Positions 43,175-51,500 of a DNA stretch of 64,000 bases are shown piece after piece. The stretch covers positions 1 to 64,000 of the forward strand of contig NZ_NEVK01000008.1 in assembly GCF_002261265.1 (NCBI RefSeq), given 5' to 3'. Every line of letters starts with the position of its first letter. Position 1 is the first letter of the stretch. This DNA is from Bordetella genomosp. 7. GTDB lineage: Bacteria; Pseudomonadota; Gammaproteobacteria; Burkholderiales; Burkholderiaceae_B. A program made the translations under genes and the position numbers. The notes beneath the pieces were generated by a model. It made no database searches and was not told where the DNA came from. It saw nothing but the letters and a program-made list of their open reading frames with translations.

Positions 43175-43411
43175 TCAACGTTCCCGATATCCGTCAATTA
43201 GCCGAGCGACGTCACTCGCACGAAAATAAACTCTTCGACCAATCTTCTTCTTGATAGAGCACCACGTCCTAGCGAACTCCGAATTTCCTACCAATGCGAT
43301 GCGTAACCCATCTTTGCTTCGCTTAAGTACATCTGCCAAATCACCCAGCGATAGCAAGATGCCGTAGCGCTCTACGAGTTGCTCTTCTGTCGCCGTTCTC
43401 TCAGTCACCAT
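43175..43411 (-). CDS. Excisionase-like small DNA-binding protein
   Basis: A 78-residue protein, directly downstream of the integrase gene (start ATG at 43411, overlapping nothing but three bases from the integrase stop). It has LVERYGILLSLGDLADVLKRSKDGLRIAL, a possible winged-helix recognition region, and ends IGRRVYFRASDVARLIDGYRE, like the wing and last helix of AlpA/Xis proteins. The ribosome site AAGGTGAGG supports the start. Likely recombination directionality factor of the island. Confidence 0.65.
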   Translation of the reverse strand: MVTERTATEEQLVERYGILLSLGDLADVLKRSKDGLRIALVGNSEFARTWCSIKKKIGRRVYFRASDVARLIDGYRER

Positions 43412-43413
43412 GG

Positions 43414-44745
43414 CTACCTCACCTTCGACGTATCGGCGTGGTTGCTCCCAGGACGAACAGCTCGATCCAGTCCCCTGCGATGTCGATATGGTCGATACTT
43501 CCCCAAACTGGTACGCAGCCAACTATTTTCAACCGGCCTGAGAGCAACCTGGAAATCAGCTCTCTCTTTTTGTCCTCCCACCAGATCCTTACGCAAGCTG
43601 GCGACACGCTCGGCAGCCTCCCGGACAGGACTATCTTCTGCATGTACATAGCGCATGAACATCGTTGCTGTTTTATGCGCCGTAAGTGCCATACCGATCT
43701 TGACCGACACCCCAGAATTGGCAATATCTGTAGCCGCTCGATGTCGAATACCGTGTGTGCCGACATGAGGGACCTCAGCACGCTTCAGAATACGCGTCCA
43801 GCCATTCTTATACGTGCCCTCAGACATCGGCTTATCTGCACGAAACACGCTAGGACACACATACGGTGATCCTTGTATACGAGGAGCCGTAGAGAGGAGC
43901 TGATAAGCATCTTCGCTCACCGGCTTGGAAATTTTTCCCGTCTTGCTGTCAGGCCACTCCACCCGACGCTTCTCAAGATCCACCCAAGCCCATTCGAGCA
44001 TCCTAATTTCAGACATGCGTGCCGCAAAAGAAAACTGCAGACGTATACCAAGGGTCAATAGCGGATGCTCCAAGCCCTCTTCATCCGCTCGATCCAGATA
44101 CTCGTATATCCGCACCAACTCCTCGTCGGTGATGAAGCGAGTCTTTCCTTTCTCTGGATACATCGGCACATGACGACAAGGATTCGAGCCGTCTGGACGA
44201 TAGCCCCACACCTCAGCCATATTCAGCATCTTACGCAGGCACGCAAAAGCCCGGTTGATGGTCGAAGGTATTCGTGAATAAGCACGCATCATTTCACTCA
44301 CATCAGCGCGTGTTAGGTCTGGCACTTTGATGCGGCCTAAGGTCGGGATGATGTAGCGATCGATGTGCTCTTGATAAGTCTCAACCGTAGTGGGCTTGTT
44401 CCGCGGCGTCGAGTACTCCTCAATGAATTTTTTGCACAGATCTTTGACAGTCAAAGCTCGACGGGCTGCAGCCTTCTCCGCGCTAGGGTCGTGCCCCTTC
44501 CGAATATCGGCAAGCCAGTCTCGTGCAATCTCTCGCGCCTGTTCAACGGTCAACTCTCCAAAGCGACCGATGGTCGGCTTACGGCGCTCCCCCGCATTTG
44601 TGCGATACTGAAGCGCAAATATCCTTTTTCCCTTGGTGGTGACTTTGCAAACGAAGCCTGGAACGAGTGTGTCACGAAGCTCGTAGTCCTTGGCCGCAGC
44701 GACGGCGGTTTCCACAACGGTTTTGGTCAACTTCAAAATAGCCAT
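43414..44745 (-). CDS. int: Tyrosine recombinase (island integrase)
   Basis: A 443-residue phage-type integrase. The N-terminal DUF4102-like arm-binding domain (KLTKTVVETAVAAAKDYELRDTLVPGFVCKV...GKRIFALQYR) is followed by a SAM-like core domain and the catalytic domain with R (AARMSEIRMLEW), H-x-x-R (GTHGIRHRAATD), H (ALTAHKT) and the nucleophile Tyr (MFMRYVHAE). The ATG at 44745 is preceded by AGGAGGCGTT. It lies 176 bases from the right attachment core and directs insertion into the anticodon loop of tRNA-Leu(CAA). Confidence 0.95.
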   Translation of the reverse strand: MAILKLTKTVVETAVAAAKDYELRDTLVPGFVCKVTTKGKRIFALQYRTNAGERRKPTIGRFGELTVEQAREIARDWLADIRKGHDPSAEKAAARRALTVKDLCKKFIEEYSTPRNKPTTVETYQEHIDRYIIPTLGRIKVPDLTRADVSEMMRAYSRIPSTINRAFACLRKMLNMAEVWGYRPDGSNPCRHVPMYPEKGKTRFITDEELVRIYEYLDRADEEGLEHPLLTLGIRLQFSFAARMSEIRMLEWAWVDLEKRRVEWPDSKTGKISKPVSEDAYQLLSTAPRIQGSPYVCPSVFRADKPMSEGTYKNGWTRILKRAEVPHVGTHGIRHRAATDIANSGVSVKIGMALTAHKTATMFMRYVHAEDSPVREAAERVASLRKDLVGGQKERADFQVALRPVENSWLRTSLGKYRPYRHRRGLDRAVRPGSNHADTSKVR

Positions 44746-44770
44746 AACGCCTCCTGTTAAATGACGATTT

Positions 44771-44791
44771 CCAGGAACCAAATAGGAGCCA
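44771..44791. repeat. Right-end integrase arm-type repeat
   Basis: Matches 19535-19555 in 20 of 21 positions (contains CCAAATAGGAGCCA), same orientation, between int and the right core. Likely arm-type binding site. Confidence 0.7.
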
Positions 44792-44920
44792 CGGGAGAGC
44801 GAAGCTGCCCAAAATCGTCCAATTCCAGCGTAATGCTAAATTGAGCCGACCCTCCGGAAAACCAAGCCTGGCGCGGCTTAGCGGGTTCCAGCGGGTTTTA
44901 TCATCTCAAATTCCGTCATT

Positions 44921-44927
44921 CTCAAAA
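44921..44927 (+). repeat. Right attachment core CTCAAAA
   Basis: Repeat of the tRNA anticodon loop found at 19421-19427. To the left is island DNA (CCGTCATT), to the right the tRNA 3' half. Confidence 0.88.
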
Positions 44928-44973
44928 TCCCCCGCCGCAAGGCGTGCCGGTTCGATTCCGGCCCCGGGCACCA
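44928..44973 (+). pseudogene. 3' half of the island-split tRNA-Leu(CAA)
   Basis: TCCCC (3' strand of the anticodon stem), variable arm GCCGCAAGGCG, T arm and acceptor 3' strand with encoded CCA, identical to exon 2 of the intact gene (19894-19943). It lacks any 5' half beside it and is therefore not functional. Confidence 0.93.
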
Positions 44974-45351
44974 GAATTTAAAAGCCGCCATGGCTCAGCT
45001 CTTTTCCTCATCAACGAGGGATGGGCATTCATCAGACCCGGTCAATCCCCCCATTTCCACCGCACTCAGCGACGACGCCTGATTAGCTTGGCAGCATTGA
45101 CTGAACCCGCCAGCCAGACTAGCGCCATCAAGAACGGCCACGCCCGACGTTTCCTCAGCCCGGTCGTCCACCACGCGTCGCTTCAGGGCTGATATCGGTG
45201 CTTTGGCACCTGATTGATCGCCCCATCGAGGGCCTTGCCGGCATGGGCCTGGGCGTCGGTAGCTGCCGTACCGGCCAACAAATGTGGTACCTCCATGAGA
45301 AAGCATAAACAAAGGCCGCCTGGAACGTTTATGCTAACCATCGCTCAGTAA
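44974..45351. other. Degenerate accessory DNA, no gene
   Basis: Frames on both strands exist (for instance a 105-codon minus frame at 44995-45312), but none has recognisable protein features or a ribosome site. Probably debris of an earlier insertion at the same tRNA gene. Confidence 0.4.
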
Positions 45352-45690
45352 CATTCACTGCATACGATGTATATCGACAAGCCGATGAAGGGCCATAACC
45401 TGATGCAGGCCATCGCCCATGTGAACCGCGTATTCCGCGACACACAAGGCGGCTTGGTCGTGAACTACATCGGTATCGGCAACGAACTCAAAGCCGCGAT
45501 GAAGGAATACACCGCCAGCAAGGGTCGTGGCAGGCCGACCGTCGACGCCCCCGAGGCCTTGGCGGTGATGCTGAAAAAGCTCGATGTGCTGCGCGCCATG
45601 TTGGACGGATACGACTACTCTGGATTCAAGACCGGTGGTCACAAGACGCTGGCGGGAGCGGCGGACCACATCCTTTCGATACGTCCGCCG
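45352..45690 (+). pseudogene. hsdR fragment (type I restriction subunit R)
   Basis: The frame reads SLHTMYIDKPMKGHNLMQAI, then VNRVFRDTQGGLVVNYIGIGNELKAA and DYSGFKTGGHKTLAGAADHIL. This is the motif VI and C-terminal helicase region of HsdR-type motor subunits (Q-x-x-x-R-V-N-R). A stop codon lies just upstream at 45349 and the likeness ends near 45690, so only about 110 of roughly 1000 residues remain. No hsdM or hsdS is left. It marks an older restriction island right of the tRNA site. Confidence 0.8.
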
Positions 45691-45832
45691 CCGGGCCCAA
45701 AAAACGCCAAACTCGACGGCAAAAGCAGCACGGGATCGGCACGCATATGCGCCATATCGCGGATGGCCTTTTCCAATTTCTTGTCGTGTGACGTCAAAAT
45801 CTTGAATGGGTACCGAAGAGGTTACGGGAAAT

Positions 45833-46834
45833 ATGAAAACCATGTGGATGATTCGAGGAGACGCCGGGCGCCTCTATGACGAGTTTCGCGATAAGAACGT
45901 CGCTGCTATCGGGTGGCGTCAAATTGCCGCGCAAGCGAAGCCTGGCGTTTCCCGACAAGCATTAACCCAGAAATACCTGGCGGTAGAACCCGGAATCAAA
46001 GAAGGCACCGCTATTTCAGGTGCATCGCAGGTCTACCGCTTTGTGAATGAAGTGAAAGAAGGAGATGCGGTCGTCACCTATTCACCGGCGACCCGCACGT
46101 ATTTAATCGGAAAGTTCACTAGCAGCGCTCGATACGACCCCGAGATCGTTGAGGACGGAATGGCGCTCATCCGCACCGTCGAATGGAGCACGACCGAGGT
46201 TGATCGAGACTTGCTCAGCACGGCCAGCAAGAACAGCCTCGGTTCAACCCTCACTGTGTTCAAAGTTCCCGACTTTGCACGAGACGAACTTCTGGCATTA
46301 GCGTCGGGCAAGCCTAGCAACGTAATACCCACGCTCGAAAAACTCGATGACGAACAGCTGGACGACCCCCTCAAAGGTCTGAGCGAAATCGCATTCGAGC
46401 GTATCAAGGATCAGATCAACCGCTTGGATTGGGATGAGATGCAAGAGCTCGTCGCCGGTTTATTGCGGGCGATGGGCTACAAGACAAACGTGTCCCCGGC
46501 TGGTTCAGACCGAGGAAAAGACATTCTTGCGTCTCCCGATGGATTCGGGTTTCAACAACCACGCATCGTCGTCGAAGTAAAGCACCGCGATGGCCGTATT
46601 TCCAGTCACCAGATACGGAGCTTCTTGGGTGGTCGCCACAAAGATGACCGAGGCCTTTATGTCAGTACCGGAGGTTTCACCAAAGACGCGCTGTACGAAG
46701 CCGACCGCGCCAACGTACCGCTCACGCTTTGGACGCTAGACGAACTCGCTAGAACACTCATGGCGAATTATCAGGAAACGGATACGGTCACTAAGCAATT
46801 AGTGCCACTGAGGTATTTTTATGTGCCGGCATAG
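45833..46834 (+). CDS. Mrr-type restriction endonuclease
   Basis: A 333-residue protein. The N-terminal 160 residues form a separate domain (MWMIRGDAGRLYDEFRDKNVAAIGW) seen in several Mrr-related nucleases. The C-terminal domain is Mrr-like: LDWDEMQELVAGLLRAMGYKTNVSPAGSDRGKDILA, then RIVVEVKHRDG, giving the D-(E/Q)xK catalytic arrangement (Asp of GKDI and EVK), then GRHKDDRGLYVSTGGFTKDA. Mrr enzymes cut DNA carrying foreign modification. The ATG at 45833 is preceded by ACGGGAAAT. Intact and likely an active type IV-like restriction gene. Confidence 0.85.
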   Translation: MKTMWMIRGDAGRLYDEFRDKNVAAIGWRQIAAQAKPGVSRQALTQKYLAVEPGIKEGTAISGASQVYRFVNEVKEGDAVVTYSPATRTYLIGKFTSSARYDPEIVEDGMALIRTVEWSTTEVDRDLLSTASKNSLGSTLTVFKVPDFARDELLALASGKPSNVIPTLEKLDDEQLDDPLKGLSEIAFERIKDQINRLDWDEMQELVAGLLRAMGYKTNVSPAGSDRGKDILASPDGFGFQQPRIVVEVKHRDGRISSHQIRSFLGGRHKDDRGLYVSTGGFTKDALYEADRANVPLTLWTLDELARTLMANYQETDTVTKQLVPLRYFYVPA

Positions 46835-46966
46835 GGGAGCTGGTCCTTAGGCTGATTAGGGGCGACTTCGTGCGGAGATGACGGCTTTCGGCCAACTCCG
46901 GCCGCTCGGCCGTGCTGCGACGATCGTCGACAATGGGGTTTCAATCGAAAATTAACTCGAGAAGCT

Positions 46967-48031
46967 ATGCCAGTTTATGAAATGCGCAGTGACACGATTC
47001 GGCCTTTACAGGAAGTCACGTTTTCTAGCCTCGGTTTGCATGAGCGGGCCGACATTCAGCGCCTTTTACGGGAATGCATCGACGTCATCTCACCGGACAC
47101 GTTGGTTATTTCTGAAGAATTCAATAGTTGGTCTGAAGGCAACCGGCGAATCGATCTGCTCGGGGTCCACAAGACGGGCGATCTAGTGGTTATTGAGCTA
47201 AAGCGAGACGATGCAGGCCACATGGAACTACAAGCGCTCCGCTACGCTGCGATGGTGTCAACAATGACACTTGCGCAGGCTATTGACACGTACCAGACCT
47301 ATCTGAGCTCCCGTGGGATTCCTGGCGACGAAGCCGAACGGAAGATTGCCGACTTTCTTGAAATCGACGCGAAATTCGGCGAATCCGTGCGCATAGTTTT
47401 GGCTGCGTCGACGTTCCACAAGGAGATCACATCGACCGTCCTTTGGCTCAACGATAGGGGCCTCAACATTTCATGCGCCCGACTGACGCCATACAGCAAT
47501 GACGGCAAGGTCTTCCTCGACGTCGATCGTTTTATACCGCTACCTGGAGCGGAGGAGTATCAAATCGCGGTCAGAAACAAGGTGGCTGTTGAAAGAATAG
47601 CTGAAAGCGAGCGGATTGCACGCAGTCTCGCAAAGTACTCTCTTCACACACCGTTCAAAGACTTCAATTCCTTGAGTAAACGAGATTTAATCTTTAACGT
47701 TGTGAAGGTCGCGCTCGAATTGAACGTTGGGGTTCAGCAGATTCAAGAAGCAATACCCTGGAAGCGGGACCTCTTCGTGTCTGCGAAAGGCTCGCTTCCG
47801 ATAGATGAATTCCTCCGACAGGAAGGGCCAAGGGCTACAGCTGCCGGGTTAAATCTCGAACGTCACTATTTCAAAGATCAAAAACGATTACTAGAGCACG
47901 CCGGCATGACTCACCTCATGCGCCGGGATTGGGGCCCCAAGACCGAGCAAGCCGTACAAAACGTTATCAGGCTTCTACCTGTAGGGCACGGTGTTACTTA
48001 CAGCCTTCAGGAAGGAGACGAATCCGTTTAA
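46967..48031 (+). CDS. NucS/DUF91-like endonuclease family protein
   Basis: A 354-residue protein with a nuclease fold in residues 15-190. The catalytic segment NRRIDLLGVHKTGDLVVIELKRDDAG holds D and E-x-K of the PD-(D/E)xK type, followed by LQALRYAAMVSTMT, a helix typical of NucS/DUF91 proteins. The C-terminal 150 residues contain no recognised domain. It is 130 bases after the Mrr gene and on the same strand; both are probably cargo of a restriction island. The substrate is unknown. Confidence 0.8.
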   Translation: MPVYEMRSDTIRPLQEVTFSSLGLHERADIQRLLRECIDVISPDTLVISEEFNSWSEGNRRIDLLGVHKTGDLVVIELKRDDAGHMELQALRYAAMVSTMTLAQAIDTYQTYLSSRGIPGDEAERKIADFLEIDAKFGESVRIVLAASTFHKEITSTVLWLNDRGLNISCARLTPYSNDGKVFLDVDRFIPLPGAEEYQIAVRNKVAVERIAESERIARSLAKYSLHTPFKDFNSLSKRDLIFNVVKVALELNVGVQQIQEAIPWKRDLFVSAKGSLPIDEFLRQEGPRATAAGLNLERHYFKDQKRLLEHAGMTHLMRRDWGPKTEQAVQNVIRLLPVGHGVTYSLQEGDESV

Positions 48032-48363
48032 GGCCGCGGTGCATTGAACGGCCGCTCCCGGCAAGATCGAACGTCCCTTCCAGGTCGAACGCGGACAGAC
48101 ACTCTCCTACCGCGCAAGTTGCGATGCGCAGTGAACAGCGATATGAAAACGGTACAAACCGGATTGTGCGTCCGCGCCGATATACGCCCTCCCCGCCCAC
48201 TAGCCATAAAACCCAATGTGGGTCGCTTCGATTCCGGCTTACAACGCTGCGCCCCCGTTTGCCTCGCTGCGCTCCGCTGATATGTCTATCGCTCAAGCAA
48301 CCGATATTTGCTCTTTTCGGTTATGACCCTCACCAACCACCCACCCACCCCACCACCCCATAA
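48032..48363. other. Intergenic segment, no gene
   Basis: No supported gene. From about 48340 it becomes similar to 62140-62230, marking the start of the duplicated segment described for the next feature. Confidence 0.5.
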
Positions 48364-48876
48364 TCAAACCGATAACCCCCCACCAAAATCCACCGCTTCT
48401 ACGCAGTCAGGCAGCAAGCAAAACCCCTCGGCGAATATGTCATTCCCCGACGCCTGCCAGATCAAATCCCCATTTAGTGATAAGCGCGCAATACCGAGTT
48501 CCCCCTGGGAAATCAGAGCGGCCCGCTCTGGCGCCCAATAGACATCAGAACACGTCGCTGTATCCACTTGCGTTGACCAGGCAAGCTCAAAGGGCGACGC
48601 CATCGACAAGCACGCCACCTGGTTACCAACGGCCGAGTAAAGCTTATCGTCAATCGCCACTGCCGAATGAGCATGCACCCTGGAACGTCCTCCCGTGGGG
48701 CCAATGACCAAAATGCGGTGGCCGTCTAGCGCCAGGCCGTGGATGGACGTGAGCGAGTCGCTTGAAAGACGCATTTCGTGTGTCTACAAACGGACATTGC
48801 CTTGCGACATGAACGAGTAGGTCGGCTCATCAACTATGGCGACCTAGCCATATCGCTTATCCATTTCCAATCACAC
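48364..48876 (-). pseudogene. Broken copy of the hypothetical gene at 62147
   Basis: About 510 bases align without gaps to the intact gene at 62147-62689. The protein parts LRLSSDSLTSIHGL, VHAHSAVAIDDKLY and ALISQGELGIARLSLNGDLIWQA match closely. The copy is dead: codon 2 is TGA (48871-48873) and a TAG lies where the intact copy has a Tyr codon in RSYPREL. The two copies are in the same orientation about 13.8 kb apart. Confidence 0.8.
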
Positions 48877-49043
48877 TTTCGATTCTCACGTCTTTTCGGA
48901 CGCCGGTCGATCTGGGACGAGCCCATCTGCATCCGAAGTTCATTACCCCATCTCCCCGCTACCAGCTTTCGCCGCTCTGCGCGCACCGGCGACCCGCCGC
49001 GATTGGTGCCCAATTATCAACAGTATGCTTCCCGGCATGTGTC

Positions 49044-49072
49044 TACCGCGCATTCTCGCGCGCTCCTAGGAT
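49044..49072 (+). promoter_or_regulatory. Shared promoter-like motif TACCG-N16-CCTAGGAT
   Basis: One of three copies in the locus (others at 53635-53663 and 54842-54870). The upstream flank TGCTTCCCG...GTC also matches the copy at 54842. It lies about 165 bases before the metallo-hydrolase gene. No gene is seen between 48877 and 49238. Confidence 0.6.
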
Positions 49073-49238
49073 ACAGCCATCCTTTTCGTTTATACGGCGC
49101 GCATCTGCAAACCGGTACCCCCGGGCATTCAGGGCAAGCCGTTGCCGGCATACCAAGCTGGTTTGAAAGGGATGGGCTTCACGCCGGACGACGCCGCATG
49201 TTCCTGCTCCGTCCGCGACCTAACCTGGAGAAACGACC

Positions 49239-50156
49239 ATGCTTGCTGTTGAAACACCTTTGTCTTCCACCGTCCAGCCACCCAAGGACCTGGTTCCGTC
49301 CCGCTACGCGATTCAGATCGGCAAGATCGAAGCGCTGGTGATCAGCGACGGTGTACTGCCCTTGCCTACCGCCACGATGGCTACCAATGCAGACCCGGCA
49401 GACCTTGCGAACTGGCTGGATTACATGTGCATGCCGCCCGATGCCTTCGACTGGCCGTTGAACGTGATGGTGGCTCGCAGTGGCGACCAGACGATTCTTA
49501 TCGATGCGGGCTTGGGAGGCCAGTTCTCCGGCTTTCCTCGTGCGGGGCAGCTGCCGCAACGACTGCAGGCCGCGGGCATCGCGCTGGAGTCGATCACGGA
49601 CGTGATCATTACGCATATGCACATGGACCATGTCGGCGGCCTGCTGGTGGATGATATGAAAGAGCGCCTTGGCTCGCATGTACGCATCCATGTCTGCGCT
49701 ACAGAGGTGGACTTCTGGGTGTCGCCCGATTTCTCGCAGACATTGATGCCGAAGCCGGTTCCCAATGTTCTGCGCACGACGGCCACCAGCTTCTACAACG
49801 AGTATCGCGACCGGATACATGTCTTTCATGACAAGTGCGAAGTCGGGCCGGGCGTGTTTGTGCGAATGACGGGCGGGCACACCCCGGGCCATAGCGTAGT
49901 GGACCTGGTATCCGGCGACGCAAGACTCACCTTTGCCGGCGACGCCATGTTTCCGGTTGGTTTCGACCATCCCGAGTGGCACAACGGCTTTGAACACGAC
50001 CCCGAAGAATCGGCGCGTGTGCGGATCGGGCTGTTTCGTGAACTCGCGGAAAACCGCGGCTTGCTTGCCGCCGCGCACCTTCCGTTTCCCTCGATCGGTC
50101 GCGTCATGATCGACGGCGACGCCTTTCGTTGGGTGCCCGTTCTCTGGGATTACTGA
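49239..50156 (+). CDS. MBL-fold metallo-hydrolase
   Basis: A 305-residue metallo-beta-lactamase-fold hydrolase. The zinc-binding motif THMHMDHVGG lies near residue 125, with later ligands in TGGHTPGHSV (His) and TFAGDAMF (Asp) and the terminal AAHLPFP (His). The pattern is that of lactonase-like MBL proteins. No signal peptide. It leads a group with AhpD, epimerase and Ohr genes; a role in detoxifying lactones or peroxidised products is a guess. The ribosome site is GGAGAAACGACC. Confidence 0.87.
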   Translation: MLAVETPLSSTVQPPKDLVPSRYAIQIGKIEALVISDGVLPLPTATMATNADPADLANWLDYMCMPPDAFDWPLNVMVARSGDQTILIDAGLGGQFSGFPRAGQLPQRLQAAGIALESITDVIITHMHMDHVGGLLVDDMKERLGSHVRIHVCATEVDFWVSPDFSQTLMPKPVPNVLRTTATSFYNEYRDRIHVFHDKCEVGPGVFVRMTGGHTPGHSVVDLVSGDARLTFAGDAMFPVGFDHPEWHNGFEHDPEESARVRIGLFRELAENRGLLAAAHLPFPSIGRVMIDGDAFRWVPVLWDY

Positions 50157-50234
50157 CCGCCTTCCCTGGGCATCAATAGGGGTGCCCCTGCGCCCCGCTG
50201 CCCGCACTGAAATATCAACTACCAAGGAACCATC

Positions 50235-50714
50235 ATGGCCCAACGACTGAATGCCTACTCGCAATCTCCCGAACTGTTCAAGAAGTTCGTGGAATTTGGA
50301 ATGCTGCTGAAATCGGGCGCAATTGAACAATCGATCCTGGATCTGATCGAGGTTCGTGCTTCACAGATCAATGGCTGCGGCTTCTGCCTGGATATGCACG
50401 TCAAGCAGGCCAAGATTCACGGCGAGCGTGAACTACGCCTGCACCATGTCGCGATCTGGCGGGAATCCACTGAGTTTTCGCCACGCGAACGCGCGTGCCT
50501 GGCCTGGACGGAAGCGCTGACGACGCTGGGCCAGCATGGCGTGTCCGACGAAATATACGAACGCGTGCGCACACAGCTGTCGGAAAAGGAAATCTCTGAC
50601 CTTAGCTTTGCCGTCATGGCGATCAATGGATGGAACCGCCTGAATGTGGGCTTCCGCACTGTGCCTGGCTCGGCTGATAAAGCGTATGGCCTGGACAAAG
50701 CCAAGTTCAATTAA
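50235..50714 (+). CDS. AhpD-like carboxymuconolactone decarboxylase family protein
   Basis: A 159-residue all-helical protein of the AhpD/CMD superfamily. IEVRASQINGCGFCLDMHVKQA contains the redox C-x-x-C (CGFC) and downstream His of alkylhydroperoxidase-type members, followed by SPRERACLAWTEALT. It probably reduces peroxides or serves as a peroxidase partner. It is followed at 10 bases by an NmrA-like epimerase, a pairing characteristic of ECF41 sigma-factor regulons (CMD, oxidoreductase, epimerase). Confidence 0.92.
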   Translation: MAQRLNAYSQSPELFKKFVEFGMLLKSGAIEQSILDLIEVRASQINGCGFCLDMHVKQAKIHGERELRLHHVAIWRESTEFSPRERACLAWTEALTTLGQHGVSDEIYERVRTQLSEKEISDLSFAVMAINGWNRLNVGFRTVPGSADKAYGLDKAKFN

Positions 50715-50724
50715 GGAGCAGAAC

Positions 50725-51477
50725 ATGAAAATCCTTGTTATTGGCGGCACGGGCCTCATCGGCTCAAAGCTGGTAAGCCTGCTCGAAGAACGCGGCCATG
50801 AAGCCATAGCCGCCTCGCCCGCTACCGGTGTCAACACGATTACCGGCGAAGGCCTGGACGCAGCGTTGGCGGGGGTGCAGACCGTTGTGGACGTGGCCAA
50901 CTCACCGTCTTTTGAAGACAAGGCGGTGCTTGATTTCTTCCAGACATCGGGGCGCAACCTGCTGGCAGCCGAAGCGCGCGCCGGAGTTCGGCACCATGTG
51001 GCGTTGTCGGTGGTGGGCACGCATCGTCTGGCCGAAAGCGGGTACTTTCGGGGCAAGATTGCCCAGGAAACATTGATTCAGGCAGGCGGCATACCTTTTT
51101 CCATTGTGCAAAGCACGCAGTTCTTCGAGTTCCTGGGTGGCATTGTGCAATCTGCCACGGTGGATGACGAGGTGGTGCTTTCACCCGCCTTTGTGCAGCC
51201 TATTGCGTCAGACGACGTGGCGCTGGCCATGGCCAACGCCACGCTGGCCCCGCCTGTCAACGCATCGGTGGAAATCGCCGGCCCGCATCGGGTACGCCTG
51301 GCGGAGCTGGTGCAGCGCTACATGGATAAAATTGGCGATGCGCGCAAGGTGCGGGCGGATCCGGCAGCGCGCTATTTCGGCGCACAACTCGATGACGCCA
51401 CTTTGGTGCCCGGGCCTGCTCCCTGGCTGGGCGCGACAACCTTCGAAGCGTGGTTCGACCGGTCACGGACGCAGTAG
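50725..51477 (+). CDS. NmrA-like NAD(P)-dependent epimerase/dehydratase
   Basis: A 250-residue atypical short-chain dehydrogenase. It opens with the Rossmann motif MKILVIGGTGLIGSKLVSLL (GxxGxxG), and keeps GVRHHVALSVVGTHRL, where the usual catalytic Tyr-x-x-x-Lys appears as the Y-F-x-x-K of SGYFRGKIAQE. Likely a redox sensor or reductase. The ribosome site TAAGGAGCAGAAC is strong. Operon member between the AhpD-like and Ohr genes. Confidence 0.88.
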   Translation: MKILVIGGTGLIGSKLVSLLEERGHEAIAASPATGVNTITGEGLDAALAGVQTVVDVANSPSFEDKAVLDFFQTSGRNLLAAEARAGVRHHVALSVVGTHRLAESGYFRGKIAQETLIQAGGIPFSIVQSTQFFEFLGGIVQSATVDDEVVLSPAFVQPIASDDVALAMANATLAPPVNASVEIAGPHRVRLAELVQRYMDKIGDARKVRADPAARYFGAQLDDATLVPGPAPWLGATTFEAWFDRSRTQ

Positions 51478-51500
51478 CAACGGGAAATTCGAGGATATAC

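Larger units (their letters stand above)
19421..44927. mobile_element. Integrated genomic island in tRNA-Leu(CAA)
   Basis: A 25.5-kb element bounded by the repeated 7-bp tRNA anticodon loop CTCAAAA, with near-identical arm-type repeats just inside both ends, and a tyrosine integrase plus excisionase-like gene next to the right end. The backbone genes (trbI, DUF2274, parA, RHH, repA, DUF2285, DUF2958, DUF736) are those of Tn4371-like integrative conjugative elements, but trbB-H, traG, the relaxase and the type IV coupling genes are absent, so it cannot transfer itself. Cargo is defence-like (PIN, DUF4917, dndBCDE and the helicase/DGQHR module). It carries a replacement tRNA-Leu with a group I intron near its left end. 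Confidence 0.9.

Noticed and set aside
44995-45312. 105-codon minus-strand ORF right of the tRNA
   Set aside because: No convincing protein features and located in degenerate DNA.
45806-45832. Upstream start for the Mrr-like protein
   Set aside because: The ATG at 45833 begins the conserved N-terminus MKTMWMIRG and has a better ribosome site.
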